Source: Anaerolineae bacterium (GTDB lineage Bacteria > Chloroflexota > Anaerolineae > Anaerolineales > E44-bin32). From it: a stretch of 48,369 bases of DNA. How positions within the stretch are numbered: position 1 is the stretch's first letter; each line of letters opens with the position of its first letter. The notes below the pieces were generated by a model that was not told the DNA's origin, made no database searches, and saw nothing but the letters and a program-made list of their open reading frames with translations. Location of the stretch: assembly GCA_030605795.1 (NCBI GenBank), contig JAUWHR010000029.1, forward strand, positions 1-48,369. The letters run 5' to 3'. A program made the translations under genes and the position numbers. Positions 1 to 7,837 of this stretch are shown piece after piece.

Positions 1-446
1 GTTTCAATTGCAGAATGTTATTCAACAAAAAACGAGATTCCTCGGCGTTTCACGCCTCGGAATGACAGGACGGGACGAGGGAGCGTACCCCGGTCATGTC
101 ATTCCAGGGTAACATCATAGAGATTTACACACTACGGGTACGATGTCGGCGCGGAGACGAAGGAAGTTTGGAGGGCCGCAGAGAAGGGGCGTACGGCTGT
201 ACGCCCCTACGTGCAAGCGGTGAATCTCGTTGTTTCAATTGCAGAATGTTATTCAACAAAAAAAAGAGATTCCTCGGCGTTTCACGCCTCGGAATGACAG
301 GACGGGACGAGGGAGCGTACCCCGGTCATGTCATTCCAAGGGAGCCGCGGATTGGCGACCGAGGAATCTCTGAGATTCATCGAATTCTAGAGTAACATCA
401 TAGAGATTCACACACTACGGGTACGATGTCGGCGCGGAGATGAAGG
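1..446. repeat. Tandemly duplicated intergenic repeat block
   Basis: No gene is supported in the first 574 bases. Bases 1-106 are repeated almost exactly at 232-338 (one extra A in the poly-A run and one substitution), and bases 109-163 are repeated at 392-446 with two substitutions. The second copy carries about 50 additional bases between the two halves. The first half contains an imperfect inverted repeat around 'attcctcggcg / gcctcggaat', a form common in Chloroflexota intergenic repeats. Any open frame through this block is an accident of the duplication. Confidence 0.8.
186..207. repeat. Short perfect hairpin between the duplicated blocks
   Basis: Nine-base arms (186-194 and 199-207) pair perfectly around a 4-base loop. 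There is no T tract on either side, so it is not a convincing terminator. It shares a 'ctgtac' centre with the larger hairpin at 7585-7629, which suggests a dispersed repeat family. Confidence 0.6.
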
Positions 447-453
447 TCCTGAG

Positions 454-497
454 CCCTTCGACCTTGCTCAGGCTTCGTCCTGAGCGTAGTCGAAGGG
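454..497. repeat. Dispersed hairpin repeat ('cccttcga...tcgaaggg' type)
   Basis: Arms 454-472 and 479-497 pair over 19 bases with two mismatches around a 6-base loop. A partial copy of the left arm occurs at 39737-39755. This is a MITE-like or REP-like intergenic repeat with no coding content. Confidence 0.7.
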
Positions 498-574
498 GCA
501 GGCTCCGTTGAAGGGCTCCTCAGAATGACATTAACCCATCATAATCATGTTGATATAGTACTAGTTCAACAAGA

Positions 575-1183
575 TCAATAACCACTTTTTATCAGCGCGC
601 CGCACTCAGGACAGGACTGTATTCCGGCTTCGACAATGAAGCCACACTCACTACAAGCCAGGGGCTGCGAGTGTCCCAAAGGAGCCCCACAGGCCACACA
701 GTGGGGTTCGCCAACCGGGTTTGCCGTGATGCAGTATTCACAGGTAAGCCGGCGCAACCGTTCGGAGATTTCGTAGGAAGCACCCAAAGAATCGGCGGCT
801 CTCTCCAAGGTCTGCCAGACCCTTTCGGTAAGCTGTAGCGAAGCAATATCCTGTGCCAAGTCGTCCAAGCGGCTTAGCAGACTTAGGGGGTTACGTAGCG
901 CAGAGAGTGCAGTAACTCCCAGGCTGGCGGCTACTCCCATCCACTGCTGTTGCCCGATGTGTACCAGAACGCCATCCTCTACTCGAGAAAGGTGGACTGC
1001 GATCGCGGTGCGCCCACCAGAAGCAGGTGCAATTGGGCTAGCGATTTGTATGACCCGGTGGTTTCCTCGACCTATTTGCTTGGCTCGAAGATTGCCTTGG
1101 TCGAACTCAGCGATGAGAGCACGGGTAAAGTCTTCAGGGGTGACCGGACCGTGAAAGGTCCGTTGGTTGATTTGTGGTTCCAT
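575..1183 (-). CDS. Zinc-ribbon protein of unknown function
   Basis: Predicted 202-residue soluble protein. The N-terminal two thirds has no motif I recognise. The C-terminal 55 residues carry paired CxxC motifs (CEYC, CVAC, CSEC, CPEC), consistent with two tandem zinc ribbons. I chose the ATG at 1183 (protein beginning MEPQINQ) because a longer frame from 1264 would run over the divergent promoter and start of the SH3b gene. No strong ribosome site precedes either start. It is divergent from the SH3b gene. Zinc-ribbon proteins of this kind are frequent in Chloroflexota, but the role is unknown. Confidence 0.7.
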   Translation of the reverse strand: MEPQINQRTFHGPVTPEDFTRALIAEFDQGNLRAKQIGRGNHRVIQIASPIAPASGGRTAIAVHLSRVEDGVLVHIGQQQWMGVAASLGVTALSALRNPLSLLSRLDDLAQDIASLQLTERVWQTLERAADSLGASYEISERLRRLTCEYCITANPVGEPHCVACGAPLGHSQPLACSECGFIVEAGIQSCPECGALIKSGY

Positions 1184-1237
1184 AGCGTATGCTGTTCGTT
1201 CTCTATTTGATCGTGAGAGCTCCCAACTGCCGTGTAG

Positions 1238-1243
1238 TATAAT
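1238..1243 (+). promoter_or_regulatory. Candidate -10 box for the SH3b gene
   Basis: A perfect TATAAT lies 31 bases before the ATG at 1274. Transcription would begin near 1250, which fits the 1274 start better than the upstream ATG at 1253. No good -35 hexamer stands at the right distance, so this is a weak call. Confidence 0.35.
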
Positions 1244-1273
1244 GCGTCCGCAATGGGGAGGCAATATAGGAGA

Positions 1274-1882
1274 ATGGGTACGAGAAGTCTGGCATGGTCA
1301 TTTGCCCTGTGTTGTGCAGTGATCTTGTTGAGTTTGACAACGCTCGCGGCGACGCCTTCGAACGTGCTGCAAGCGATAGTTGTGTCCACGGTTACCGGAA
1401 CTCCAGAAGGACCGGTGATCGTCGTGCCAGATCAGGTAAATGTCCGTCTGGGACCTGGCACAAACTATGAAAAAGTCGGGGTGTTAATCGCCGGGCAGGA
1501 AGTTCCGGCGCTTGGTCGCACCCCAGGGGGTTTGTGGATCCAGATTGTATATCCTGGTGTTCCAGGGAATATTGCCTGGGTTTACGCTCCCTTCGTGGTA
1601 TTGGATACCGCTCAACAGTTGTTACCTATTATCGAACCACCGCCGACCCCTACCCCGCGGATGACCCCTACAATTGATCCTACCTTGGCAGCTCAGTTTA
1701 ACCTTGGCGAAGCGCCACCAACACGCTTGCCTACTTTTACTCCCGCCGAACCCGTGATTCAGCCGACCTTCGAACCAGAGCAAGTCGAGGGTGTGCGCGG
1801 CATCCCTCCTATCTTGGCGATCCTTGGTTTGCTGGTCGTGGGCTTATTTGGAACGGTGGTATCGTTCTTACGGGGAGGTTAG
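1274..1882 (+). CDS. SH3b-domain protein, membrane-anchored at both ends
   Basis: About 202 residues. An N-terminal hydrophobic stretch (signal peptide or anchor) is followed by an SH3b-like domain (VNVRLGPGTNY, ending in IAWVYAPF), a proline/threonine-rich linker with TPTP motifs, and a C-terminal transmembrane helix ending in FLRGG. SH3b domains bind cell-wall or surface ligands, so an envelope role is likely. A Thr-Pro linker is typical of Chloroflexota exported proteins. ATG 1253 is an alternative start. I prefer 1274, which has GGAGG at 1257-1261 and AGGAG just before it. Confidence 0.75.
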   Translation: MGTRSLAWSFALCCAVILLSLTTLAATPSNVLQAIVVSTVTGTPEGPVIVVPDQVNVRLGPGTNYEKVGVLIAGQEVPALGRTPGGLWIQIVYPGVPGNIAWVYAPFVVLDTAQQLLPIIEPPPTPTPRMTPTIDPTLAAQFNLGEAPPTRLPTFTPAEPVIQPTFEPEQVEGVRGIPPILAILGLLVVGLFGTVVSFLRGG

Positions 1883-2016
1883 TCACAAACCAGAAAGCGC
1901 ATATAAAACAAGCGGGTCGGGCGCAGTTTGATTTTGTGATTTTGCTTGATATACCGTTCCCTTTCTCGCGCTCGGGCTTTTTTAGTATTGTCATTAATAG
2001 GATTAATTATGAGTCC

Positions 2017-2044
2017 TTGACACGTTCCTACTGGGGAGTATAAT
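2017..2044 (+). promoter_or_regulatory. Consensus sigma-70-type promoter
   Basis: TTGACA at 2017-2022 and TATAAT at 2039-2044 are separated by 16 bases. Both hexamers match consensus. Transcription would start near 2051 and read through a GC-rich hairpin into the gene at 2150 and then mrp. Confidence 0.75.
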
Positions 2045-2059
2045 TTTTCTAAATAGTGG

Positions 2060-2090
2060 GGGGCCTGACGGCGTAGAGGCGACAGGCCCC
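2060..2090 (+). promoter_or_regulatory. Leader hairpin upstream of the 2150-mrp unit
   Basis: Arms GGGGCCTG (2060-2067) and CAGGCCCC (2083-2090) pair perfectly around a 15-base loop, starting about ten bases after the predicted transcription start. No T tract follows, so it is not a classical terminator. It may stabilise the transcript or regulate it. Confidence 0.4.
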
Positions 2091-2149
2091 TTGTCGCGGA
2101 TGACTGATAAGTCGGGTCATCAATAGCGTTCGAGTAAGCGGGAATTTAC

Positions 2150-2521
2150 TTGTATCACAGCGATACTGAGATTCTATTCCCCATGCGCGTTGCGCCTAGT
2201 TTGAGGGATCTGCGGGGTGATGCCTGGAGGGATCTTGTCAATCAAGTTTGTCGGGCGCCTGATGCTTCGCTCGAACAATTAGCTTTTACTCTGCTGATCG
2301 TCCGGCTGAGTGGATGTCTAACATGTCACACCCATTCATACCGGGCGCTACGCGGCTGCAGTCTGTGCGCTATGCATACAATCCGGCGTTTCCGTGGCGA
2401 GGATTCTGATCTGCTGGTTCTTTATCAAAATGCGCGGGATGAAGTGAATGAATTCTTGGAAGATGGGCGAATGCTATCCGAATTCTTCGGTGGATTGCCG
2501 GCTGGAGGAATAGATGAGTAA
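2150..2521 (+). CDS. Small cysteine-rich protein of unknown function, upstream of mrp
   Basis: Predicted 123 residues from a TTG at 2150; an in-frame ATG at 2183 would give 112. Neither start has a clear ribosome site. The middle of the protein has four cysteines in a CxxC...CxxC arrangement (CLTC and CSLC, about 10 residues apart), which could bind zinc or an Fe-S cluster. The rest is predicted helical, with no signal peptide or membrane segment. It overlaps mrp by 8 bases and shares its promoter, so the pair is probably co-transcribed. A role alongside Fe-S carrier Mrp is a guess from context. Confidence 0.65.
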   Translation: MYHSDTEILFPMRVAPSLRDLRGDAWRDLVNQVCRAPDASLEQLAFTLLIVRLSGCLTCHTHSYRALRGCSLCAMHTIRRFRGEDSDLLVLYQNARDEVNEFLEDGRMLSEFFGGLPAGGIDE

Positions 2522-3602
2522 TAGAGAAGAGCCCCTCACGCCTGAAACTGTGATGGCTGCTCTCAGCAAAGTGCAAGACCCAGAGCTTGATAAGGATTTG
2601 GTCAGCCTGGGTATGATCAAAGATCTGTCGGTCGATGATGGAAGAGTTGCTTTCACCATTGAGTTAACAACTCCCGCTTGTCCATTGAAGACTAAGATCG
2701 AAGCCGACGCGCGTCATGCGGTGGAGACTTTAGCGGGTGTTTCACAGGTTGAAATCAATATGTCCTCAAGCGTGCCATCCGATGGACGGGTAAGAAGTCT
2801 CAGCCAAAAACTGATTCGCAACGCGGTGGCAGTTGCTTCCGGTAAGGGCGGCGTCGGGAAGACAACGGTAGCGGTAAACGTGGCTGTGGTACTTGCAAAA
2901 TCAGGTGCCAGGGTCGGGTTGATGGATGCTGATATCTATGGCCCAAATGTTCCGACTATGATGGGTGTCGAGAGTATGCCTGCGCCGAAGGGAGATAAAC
3001 TGGTGCCGGCCGAGGCTTATGGCGTACGGATTATGTCGATTGGCTTCTTGGTTCAACCTGGTCAGCCGCTGATCTGGCGAGGTCCGATGCTTCACAGCGC
3101 CATTGGTCAGTTCATCACCGATGTGGATTGGGGGGAGCTAGATTACTTAATTGTCGATCTCCCTCCTGGTACAGGTGATGTTCAACTCAGCCTAACCCAA
3201 TTGATGCCGCTTACTGGTGGCTTGATTGTGACCCTACCACAGAAGGTATCGATCGAGGATGCGCGGCGTGGATTAGAGATGTTCCGGAAGCTGGAAGTTC
3301 CCATCCTGGGTGTCGTTGAGAATATGAGTTATCTTGAATTACCCGATGGAGATCTGATGGATATTTTCGGGCGGGGAGGGGGTGAACAACTTGCCCGTGA
3401 GGCTGGTGTGCCTTTCATCGGTGCCATTCCCATAGACCCCCATGTGCGAGAAGGTGGGGATGCCGGTATTCCGATCGTTGTGTCGCACCCCGATGGCACA
3501 GTGGCAAAGGCATTGACTTCAATAGCTCAGGACCTGGCGGCTAAGATCAGCCTCCACGCCATGGGGCAGTCAGGTAACATCCCAATCGAGATTGTTGATT
3601 GA
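2514..3602 (+). CDS. mrp: Mrp/NBP35-family P-loop ATPase (Fe-S cluster carrier)
   Basis: 362 residues. Residues about 1-90 form a MIP18/DUF59 domain (PETVMAALSKVQDPEL...). The remainder is a ParA-like ATPase with the deviant Walker A GKGGVGKTT, followed by DADIYGPN, DLPPGTGD and the C-terminal GGGEQLARE...GDAGIPIV block typical of Mrp/ApbC. The family binds and transfers [4Fe-4S] clusters in the cytoplasm, which suits a genome rich in Fe-S enzymes. The ATG at 2514 follows GGAGGA at 2504-2509. The CxxC that usually follows ENMSY in Mrp is absent here (ENMSYLELPDGD), so cluster binding in the usual way is doubtful. Confidence 0.93.
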   Translation: MSNREEPLTPETVMAALSKVQDPELDKDLVSLGMIKDLSVDDGRVAFTIELTTPACPLKTKIEADARHAVETLAGVSQVEINMSSSVPSDGRVRSLSQKLIRNAVAVASGKGGVGKTTVAVNVAVVLAKSGARVGLMDADIYGPNVPTMMGVESMPAPKGDKLVPAEAYGVRIMSIGFLVQPGQPLIWRGPMLHSAIGQFITDVDWGELDYLIVDLPPGTGDVQLSLTQLMPLTGGLIVTLPQKVSIEDARRGLEMFRKLEVPILGVVENMSYLELPDGDLMDIFGRGGGEQLAREAGVPFIGAIPIDPHVREGGDAGIPIVVSHPDGTVAKALTSIAQDLAAKISLHAMGQSGNIPIEIVD

Positions 3603-3719
3603 ATTTCGAAATGAACCAGAAAAAAATTGTTTCGGTTCTTTTGCACATTATGATCGAGTTCACTAAGATTGGAATGAACGAAAATTTTCATCCAGCAGAG
3701 GTCGCAAACGAAACTAGCG

Positions 3720-4637
3720 ATGACGAATAAGATAGCTGAATCCCGAGTGGTTGCTATTCGTTTTGAGCCTATCGGCAAACTTTATCATTTCGATGCCTCC
3801 CAAGTGCATGATTTGCAAGTTGGGGATTATGTAATCGTTGCAACCAGCAGGGGTCGCGAGCTGGGACAGGTTATCAGTTTCATCTCTGACCCTGCTCCAC
3901 AAACCAAAGGGAAATTAAAGTCAATCGAACGACGAGCTAGACCTCAGGAACTGGTCATGCGCAGGATGCGGCAAGGGCGGGAGCTTGAAGTGTTGATTGC
4001 ATGCCGAGAAAAGGCAACTGAGTTGGGGTTACTAGGCATTAAGATAGTTAAGGCTGAATTTTCCTATGACGGCTCCCGCTTAACATTTCTCTATAGTGTT
4101 GAGGGCGATGAAAAAGTTGATCTGAAGGAACTGCGCAAGCAGATGCGAAGTGCGAACCGTCAGTCGCGGGTTGAAATGCGTCAGGTCGGACCGCGAGATG
4201 TTGCTAAAGTAATCGGCGGGATGGGCGCATGTGGAATGGAAGAGCGCTGTTGTTCCAAGTTCCTCATGGAATTCAGTCCGATTTCAATCAGGATGGCCAA
4301 AGCTCAAGGGATCTCTCTCAATCCGCAGGAAATTACCGGATTGTGTGGGCGGCTTCGGTGTTGTCTGCTTTATGAATACGAACAATACCTTGCAGCACGA
4401 AAACATCTCCCCAAGCGCAACAAGCGAGTAGTCACACCGAGCGGAGTAGGTAAGGTGGTGGGTGTGTTGCCCCTTAAGCAGGCTGTGATCGTGCTCATGG
4501 AGGACGACCGTAAAATTGAGTTCCCCCATGATGAGATCCAACCGTATGAGGAATTTAAAGCGTTGGAGGAGAAGGCAAAAGAGTCATGTAACCAGGACGA
4601 AAATGGAGGATGCAACCGCGGCAAAGAGCGAGGATGA
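3720..4637 (+). CDS. ricT: RicT/YaaT-like PSP1-domain protein
   Basis: 305 residues and the usual length for the family. The PSP1 domain occupies roughly residues 60-150. The C-terminal half has the conserved cysteine signature GACGMEERCCSKF followed by GLCGRLRCCL and the GVGKVVGVLP segment. In Bacillus, RicT (YaaT) forms an Fe-S-containing complex with YmcA and YlbF that affects RNase Y. In Chloroflexota the partner set is not established. The start is an ATG with only a weak ribosome site. No co-transcribed partner is evident: mrp ends 117 bases upstream and a broken deacetylase remnant follows. Confidence 0.9.
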   Translation: MTNKIAESRVVAIRFEPIGKLYHFDASQVHDLQVGDYVIVATSRGRELGQVISFISDPAPQTKGKLKSIERRARPQELVMRRMRQGRELEVLIACREKATELGLLGIKIVKAEFSYDGSRLTFLYSVEGDEKVDLKELRKQMRSANRQSRVEMRQVGPRDVAKVIGGMGACGMEERCCSKFLMEFSPISIRMAKAQGISLNPQEITGLCGRLRCCLLYEYEQYLAARKHLPKRNKRVVTPSGVGKVVGVLPLKQAVIVLMEDDRKIEFPHDEIQPYEEFKALEEKAKESCNQDENGGCNRGKERG

Positions 4638-4640
4638 GTT

Positions 4641-4785
4641 GTGACCAATGAAAGTCTCCCTGATGATTTAACCGGTCCGGGTCCTGGTGGTGCTGGCGCA
4701 CTCCGACGATCCGGATTTTTTTACCTGCAACCGTAAGCGCTATTTCTTTATCAACCGATTTTCACTAATCTATCTTTGGAGATAG
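4641..4785 (+). pseudogene. Remnant of a PIG-L/LmbE-type deacetylase N-terminus
   Basis: A GTG at 4641, three bases after ricT, opens MTNESLPDDLTGPGP. Switching frame near 4675 gives RVLVVLAHSDDPDFF, which strongly resembles the VLVVLAHPDDxEFF signature at the start of PIG-L/LmbE zinc deacetylases. Homology is lost after about 4725 and the second frame stops at 4783-4785. The HPDD metal motif has become HSDD. I read this as a frameshifted, truncated gene end, possibly left by a deletion; the assignment rests on one short motif. Confidence 0.5.
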
Positions 4786-4794
4786 GCTTATTCT

Positions 4795-5979
4795 ATGAAT
4801 ATATCCCAATTCATAACCGAATCGGAAGCACTCGCCGAAGAGATTGTCGCCCAGCGTCGTGATTTTCATCGTCATCCCGAACTTGGGTTCCAGGAACATC
4901 GTACGGCTGGAGTTGTGGCAGATGCTATGAACGGTCTTGGCCTGAAGGTTCGGACCGGGGTGGCGGAAACGGGTGTGATCGCCCTGCTCGAAGGGAAGCG
5001 ACCTAACCCTACCATCTTACTGCGCTTCGATATGGATGCATTGCCCATTCAGGAGGAGACGGGTGCCTCGTATACCTCAACAGTTGATGGGGTGATGCAT
5101 GCCTGTGGACATGACGGCCATACAGCGATTGGAATGACGGTAGCGAAGCTGCTGCATAGTCACCGCCAGGATCTTCCAGGCACGATCAAGTTTGTATTTC
5201 AACCGGCAGAGGAGGGGCTGAACGGTGCGGAGCGTATGGTAGAAGAGGGTGTTTTGCTGGATCCGGTGCCAGACTATACATTGTCGATGCATTTGTGGAA
5301 TGACAAGCCAGTGGGTTGGATCGGGATCACACCTGGCCCGGCCATGGCCGGCAGTGAAAGGCTCGAAATTGAAATAACCGGACGTGGTGGACATGCCGCA
5401 TCTCCTCACCAGGCGGTTGACCCGGTCCTGGCTGCGGCTCAGGTAATTTGTGCGTTGCAATCGGTCGTCTCACGTAATCTAGACCCATGTCAAGCAGCAG
5501 TGGTGAGCGTGACGCAAGTCCGGGCAGGGGATGCGTTCAATGTTATCCCCTCGAAGGCTCTTCTGAAGGGGACAATCCGTACTTTTGGCGGTGAGGTGCG
5601 GGATCTGGTTCTCCAACGAGTTAAAGAGATTGCCGGTGGCGTTGCACAGGCGATGGGCTGCGAAGCGCAGGTGAAAGTTGAACGTCTGACCCCGCCGGTG
5701 GTCAACAACCGAGCGTTGGCAACAAAATTGCAGTCGCTGGTCAAGAGGGTATACCCTGAAACGACAGTAGATACAGAAGAGGTGGCGATGGGCTCCGAGG
5801 ACATGGCTTTTATGATGGAAGATATACCTGGTTGCTACATGTTCGTCGGGTCAAGCAATCCAGCAAAGGGACTGGATGCGTCTCATCATAACCCTCATTT
5901 CGACTTCGATGAAGTCGTCCTGCCGCGGGCAGCCGCACTGATGGCGGTGTCTGCCTGGATGCTGCTGGAGGGAGATTGA
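4795..5979 (+). CDS. M20-family amidohydrolase
   Basis: 394 residues, full length for M20D amidohydrolases (hippurate hydrolase, N-acyl-amino-acid or diaminopimelate deacylases). Visible motifs are RRDFHRHPELGFQEH, metal-site ACGHDGH, FQPAEEGLNGAERM with the catalytic glutamate, and the dimerisation-domain GRGGHAASPHQAVDP. It likely hydrolyses an N-acyl or amide bond of an amino acid in the cytoplasm; the substrate cannot be read from sequence. It is the first gene of an overlapping trio with the genes at 5976 and 6652, which suggests a shared catabolic or salvage task. Confidence 0.9.
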   Translation: MNISQFITESEALAEEIVAQRRDFHRHPELGFQEHRTAGVVADAMNGLGLKVRTGVAETGVIALLEGKRPNPTILLRFDMDALPIQEETGASYTSTVDGVMHACGHDGHTAIGMTVAKLLHSHRQDLPGTIKFVFQPAEEGLNGAERMVEEGVLLDPVPDYTLSMHLWNDKPVGWIGITPGPAMAGSERLEIEITGRGGHAASPHQAVDPVLAAAQVICALQSVVSRNLDPCQAAVVSVTQVRAGDAFNVIPSKALLKGTIRTFGGEVRDLVLQRVKEIAGGVAQAMGCEAQVKVERLTPPVVNNRALATKLQSLVKRVYPETTVDTEEVAMGSEDMAFMMEDIPGCYMFVGSSNPAKGLDASHHNPHFDFDEVVLPRAAALMAVSAWMLLEGD

Positions 5980-6662
5980 ACCAACCGAGCCAGGTGTTCC
6001 GGCGCCCGCTAACTGGAGGTTGGATTGTGATTTCCGGCTCGTTGCCGACTTTCGGTAGTGAGTCGCCACAATTAGCAGAACGGTTGCTTGAAAGGGTTGA
6101 TCTCTCCGCCACGCCGATGTGCTTATTGATGGGGAAAATTGTCTCGAAGGACTTACGCCTCTTCCTAGACGATGTGGAAACGCTGCTGGATGCTCCAGTA
6201 GCATTGGTCTTGGTTCAGAACTTTGCAGAGCTTGAGTATGAGGAGGTGTGCGCGACCATGGGTCTAATCCTGCTAACGGGGGGACAAGCGCAAGATTGGA
6301 TACAAGCTTTAGAGTTGTCAGAGTCTTATCTCAGACTCGAGCGAATGTTGGAGGAATGCGGATTGGTATTAGCAACCGGACCTGCAGCGTCAGCCTTAGG
6401 GTCGTGGGTTATCACCGATATCGAGGAGAAGCCCATTCCTGGTTTGGGATGGTTGCATGGGGCAGTTGTGCTTCCCGAGGTTCAGGATCCTATGGCCGTC
6501 CCAGGTGTAAAAAGGTTGATCTCTCAACATGAGCTCTCCTATGCGCTCGGCATACCACCGGGCGCCATTTTGGCTCTAGGGCCGAATGGAGAGGTGGAGG
6601 TGTGGGGAGAGACACCGCCTGTGATCGCTCTAGGTCGGGGGTGGGTAGCTGATGAACGGTGA
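5976..6662 (+). CDS. Unknown protein, translationally coupled to the amidohydrolase
   Basis: 228 residues from a TTG at 5976, well supported by GGAGG at 5967-5971 and a 4-base overlap with the upstream stop. There is no signal peptide or membrane helix. The pattern looks alpha/beta (GGWIVISGSLPTF, VALVLVQNFAEL, GLILLTGG, ALGPNGEVEVWG). The LTGG and terminal AILALGPNGEVEVWGETPP blocks vaguely recall cyanophycinase/S51-type proteins, but I cannot see the catalytic serine motif and do not assign it. Overlap with both neighbours suggests one function for the three. Confidence 0.75.
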   Translation: MNQPSQVFRRPLTGGWIVISGSLPTFGSESPQLAERLLERVDLSATPMCLLMGKIVSKDLRLFLDDVETLLDAPVALVLVQNFAELEYEEVCATMGLILLTGGQAQDWIQALELSESYLRLERMLEECGLVLATGPAASALGSWVITDIEEKPIPGLGWLHGAVVLPEVQDPMAVPGVKRLISQHELSYALGIPPGAILALGPNGEVEVWGETPPVIALGRGWVADER

Positions 6663-7542
6663 TAATAAACATCCCCAGCCGTTGGACTTTATTGGTCCTC
6701 CGAAAAGGGTGGTAAGTCTTGTACCCTCGATGACCGAAAGCATATTCGACCTCGGAGCTGGAGAGTATCTGGTCGGGATCACAGATCTCTGCCTGGTTCC
6801 TGAGGATGCGGCGCATCGTTTGGTTCGTCTTGGGGGACCAAAATCCCCTCAAATTACGGAGGTGATCGACCTGGCGCCTGATCTTGTGATCGCTAATCAG
6901 GAAGAAAACCGCCAGGAAGATGTGGAGGCGATAGAGGAAGCTGGCCTCAGAGTTTGGGTGACTTTCCCTCGGACAGTAGAGGAGGCGATCAAGATCCTTT
7001 GGATGTTGGTGCGTCTTTTCCATGTTGAAGGGTTAAGCTCGTCACGGATTAGAACCCTAGAGGTGACCGTTGAGTGGACCACGCATGCAGCACGTGGTCG
7101 TCCACCAGTAAGGGTCTTTTGCCCAATAGGGGGTGGGGAATCAGTGTACGGTCATTGGTGGATAACTTTCAATCGAGAGACTTATGCTCATAATTTACTC
7201 TCTTGCTGCGGTGGATTGAACATCTTCGCCGATCGAACTCGCTGCTACCCACTTGAGGCGGATTTAGGCCAGGCACCTGCTGAGGACCCGGGCACGCGTG
7301 ACACTCGTTATCCTAGGGTAACTCCAGATGAAGTGATCGCCCTGGCTCCGGAAGTGATCTTGCTACCGGCTGTGGGGTCGACGGGGGATGTTCAGTACGT
7401 TCAGATTACAGAACTGCTGGTCAATACGCCGGCTGTGCTCGATGGACGTGTGCACCAGATCGATAACCGCCTGATTTCCTGGCACGGTACCCGCCTCGCT
7501 AAATCGTTGGCGGAGATTCCCACATACCTACAATTGAAATAG
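6652..7542 (+). CDS. BtuF-like helical-backbone metal/cobalamin-binding protein without signal peptide
   Basis: 296 residues resembling the class III periplasmic binding fold: PKRVVSLVPSMTESIFDLGAGEYLVGITDLC, GGPKSPQITEVIDLAPDLVIANQEEN and the later TPDEVIALAPEVILLP. This family binds vitamin B12, haem or iron chelates for ABC import. Here the N-terminus starts directly with MNGDNKHPQPLDF, with no signal peptide or lipobox, and no permease or ATPase is adjacent. It may act in the cytoplasm as a corrinoid carrier or scavenging factor, though that is inference. It overlaps the upstream gene by 11 bases. Confidence 0.8.
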   Translation: MNGDNKHPQPLDFIGPPKRVVSLVPSMTESIFDLGAGEYLVGITDLCLVPEDAAHRLVRLGGPKSPQITEVIDLAPDLVIANQEENRQEDVEAIEEAGLRVWVTFPRTVEEAIKILWMLVRLFHVEGLSSSRIRTLEVTVEWTTHAARGRPPVRVFCPIGGGESVYGHWWITFNRETYAHNLLSCCGGLNIFADRTRCYPLEADLGQAPAEDPGTRDTRYPRVTPDEVIALAPEVILLPAVGSTGDVQYVQITELLVNTPAVLDGRVHQIDNRLISWHGTRLAKSLAEIPTYLQLK

Positions 7543-7584
7543 TAATGAGTGCACTGAAAAAAATACCCTCGAGGAGTGGGGAGG

Positions 7585-7629
7585 GGTACATGTGGGGGTG
7601 CGGGCTGTACCCGCACCCCCACATGTACC
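7585..7629. repeat. Perfect 20-bp inverted repeat between convergent genes
   Basis: Arms 7585-7604 and 7610-7629 match perfectly around the 5-base loop CTGTA. It lies in the 295-base gap between the convergent genes ending at 7542 and 7838. There is no U tract on either side, so a REP-like or bidirectional transcription-blocking role is likelier than a classical terminator. The rest of the gap shows nothing I can name. Confidence 0.75.
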
Positions 7630-7837
7630 GGTCCTCTTCTCACGGTTTACCTTTTTTCGGTGAAGTCTTGAATATGATCTAAATCGAGAGGAGCAGCAGG
7701 CTCTGGAGAGGTCGGCATCGCATATTCAAAAGATGATTGGAGCACTGAATCTGTAACATCTACTGCGCATAGCCATCTGTGTCGATAGGTTTTTGCGGTG
7801 GGGGAACCGTAGGTCTGAACAGTATATTGCTAATCCG

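Noticed and set aside
96-395. Open frame of 99 codons across the repeats
   Set aside because: It runs through duplicated palindromic repeats, has no ribosome site, and its translation is arginine-rich and repeat-derived.
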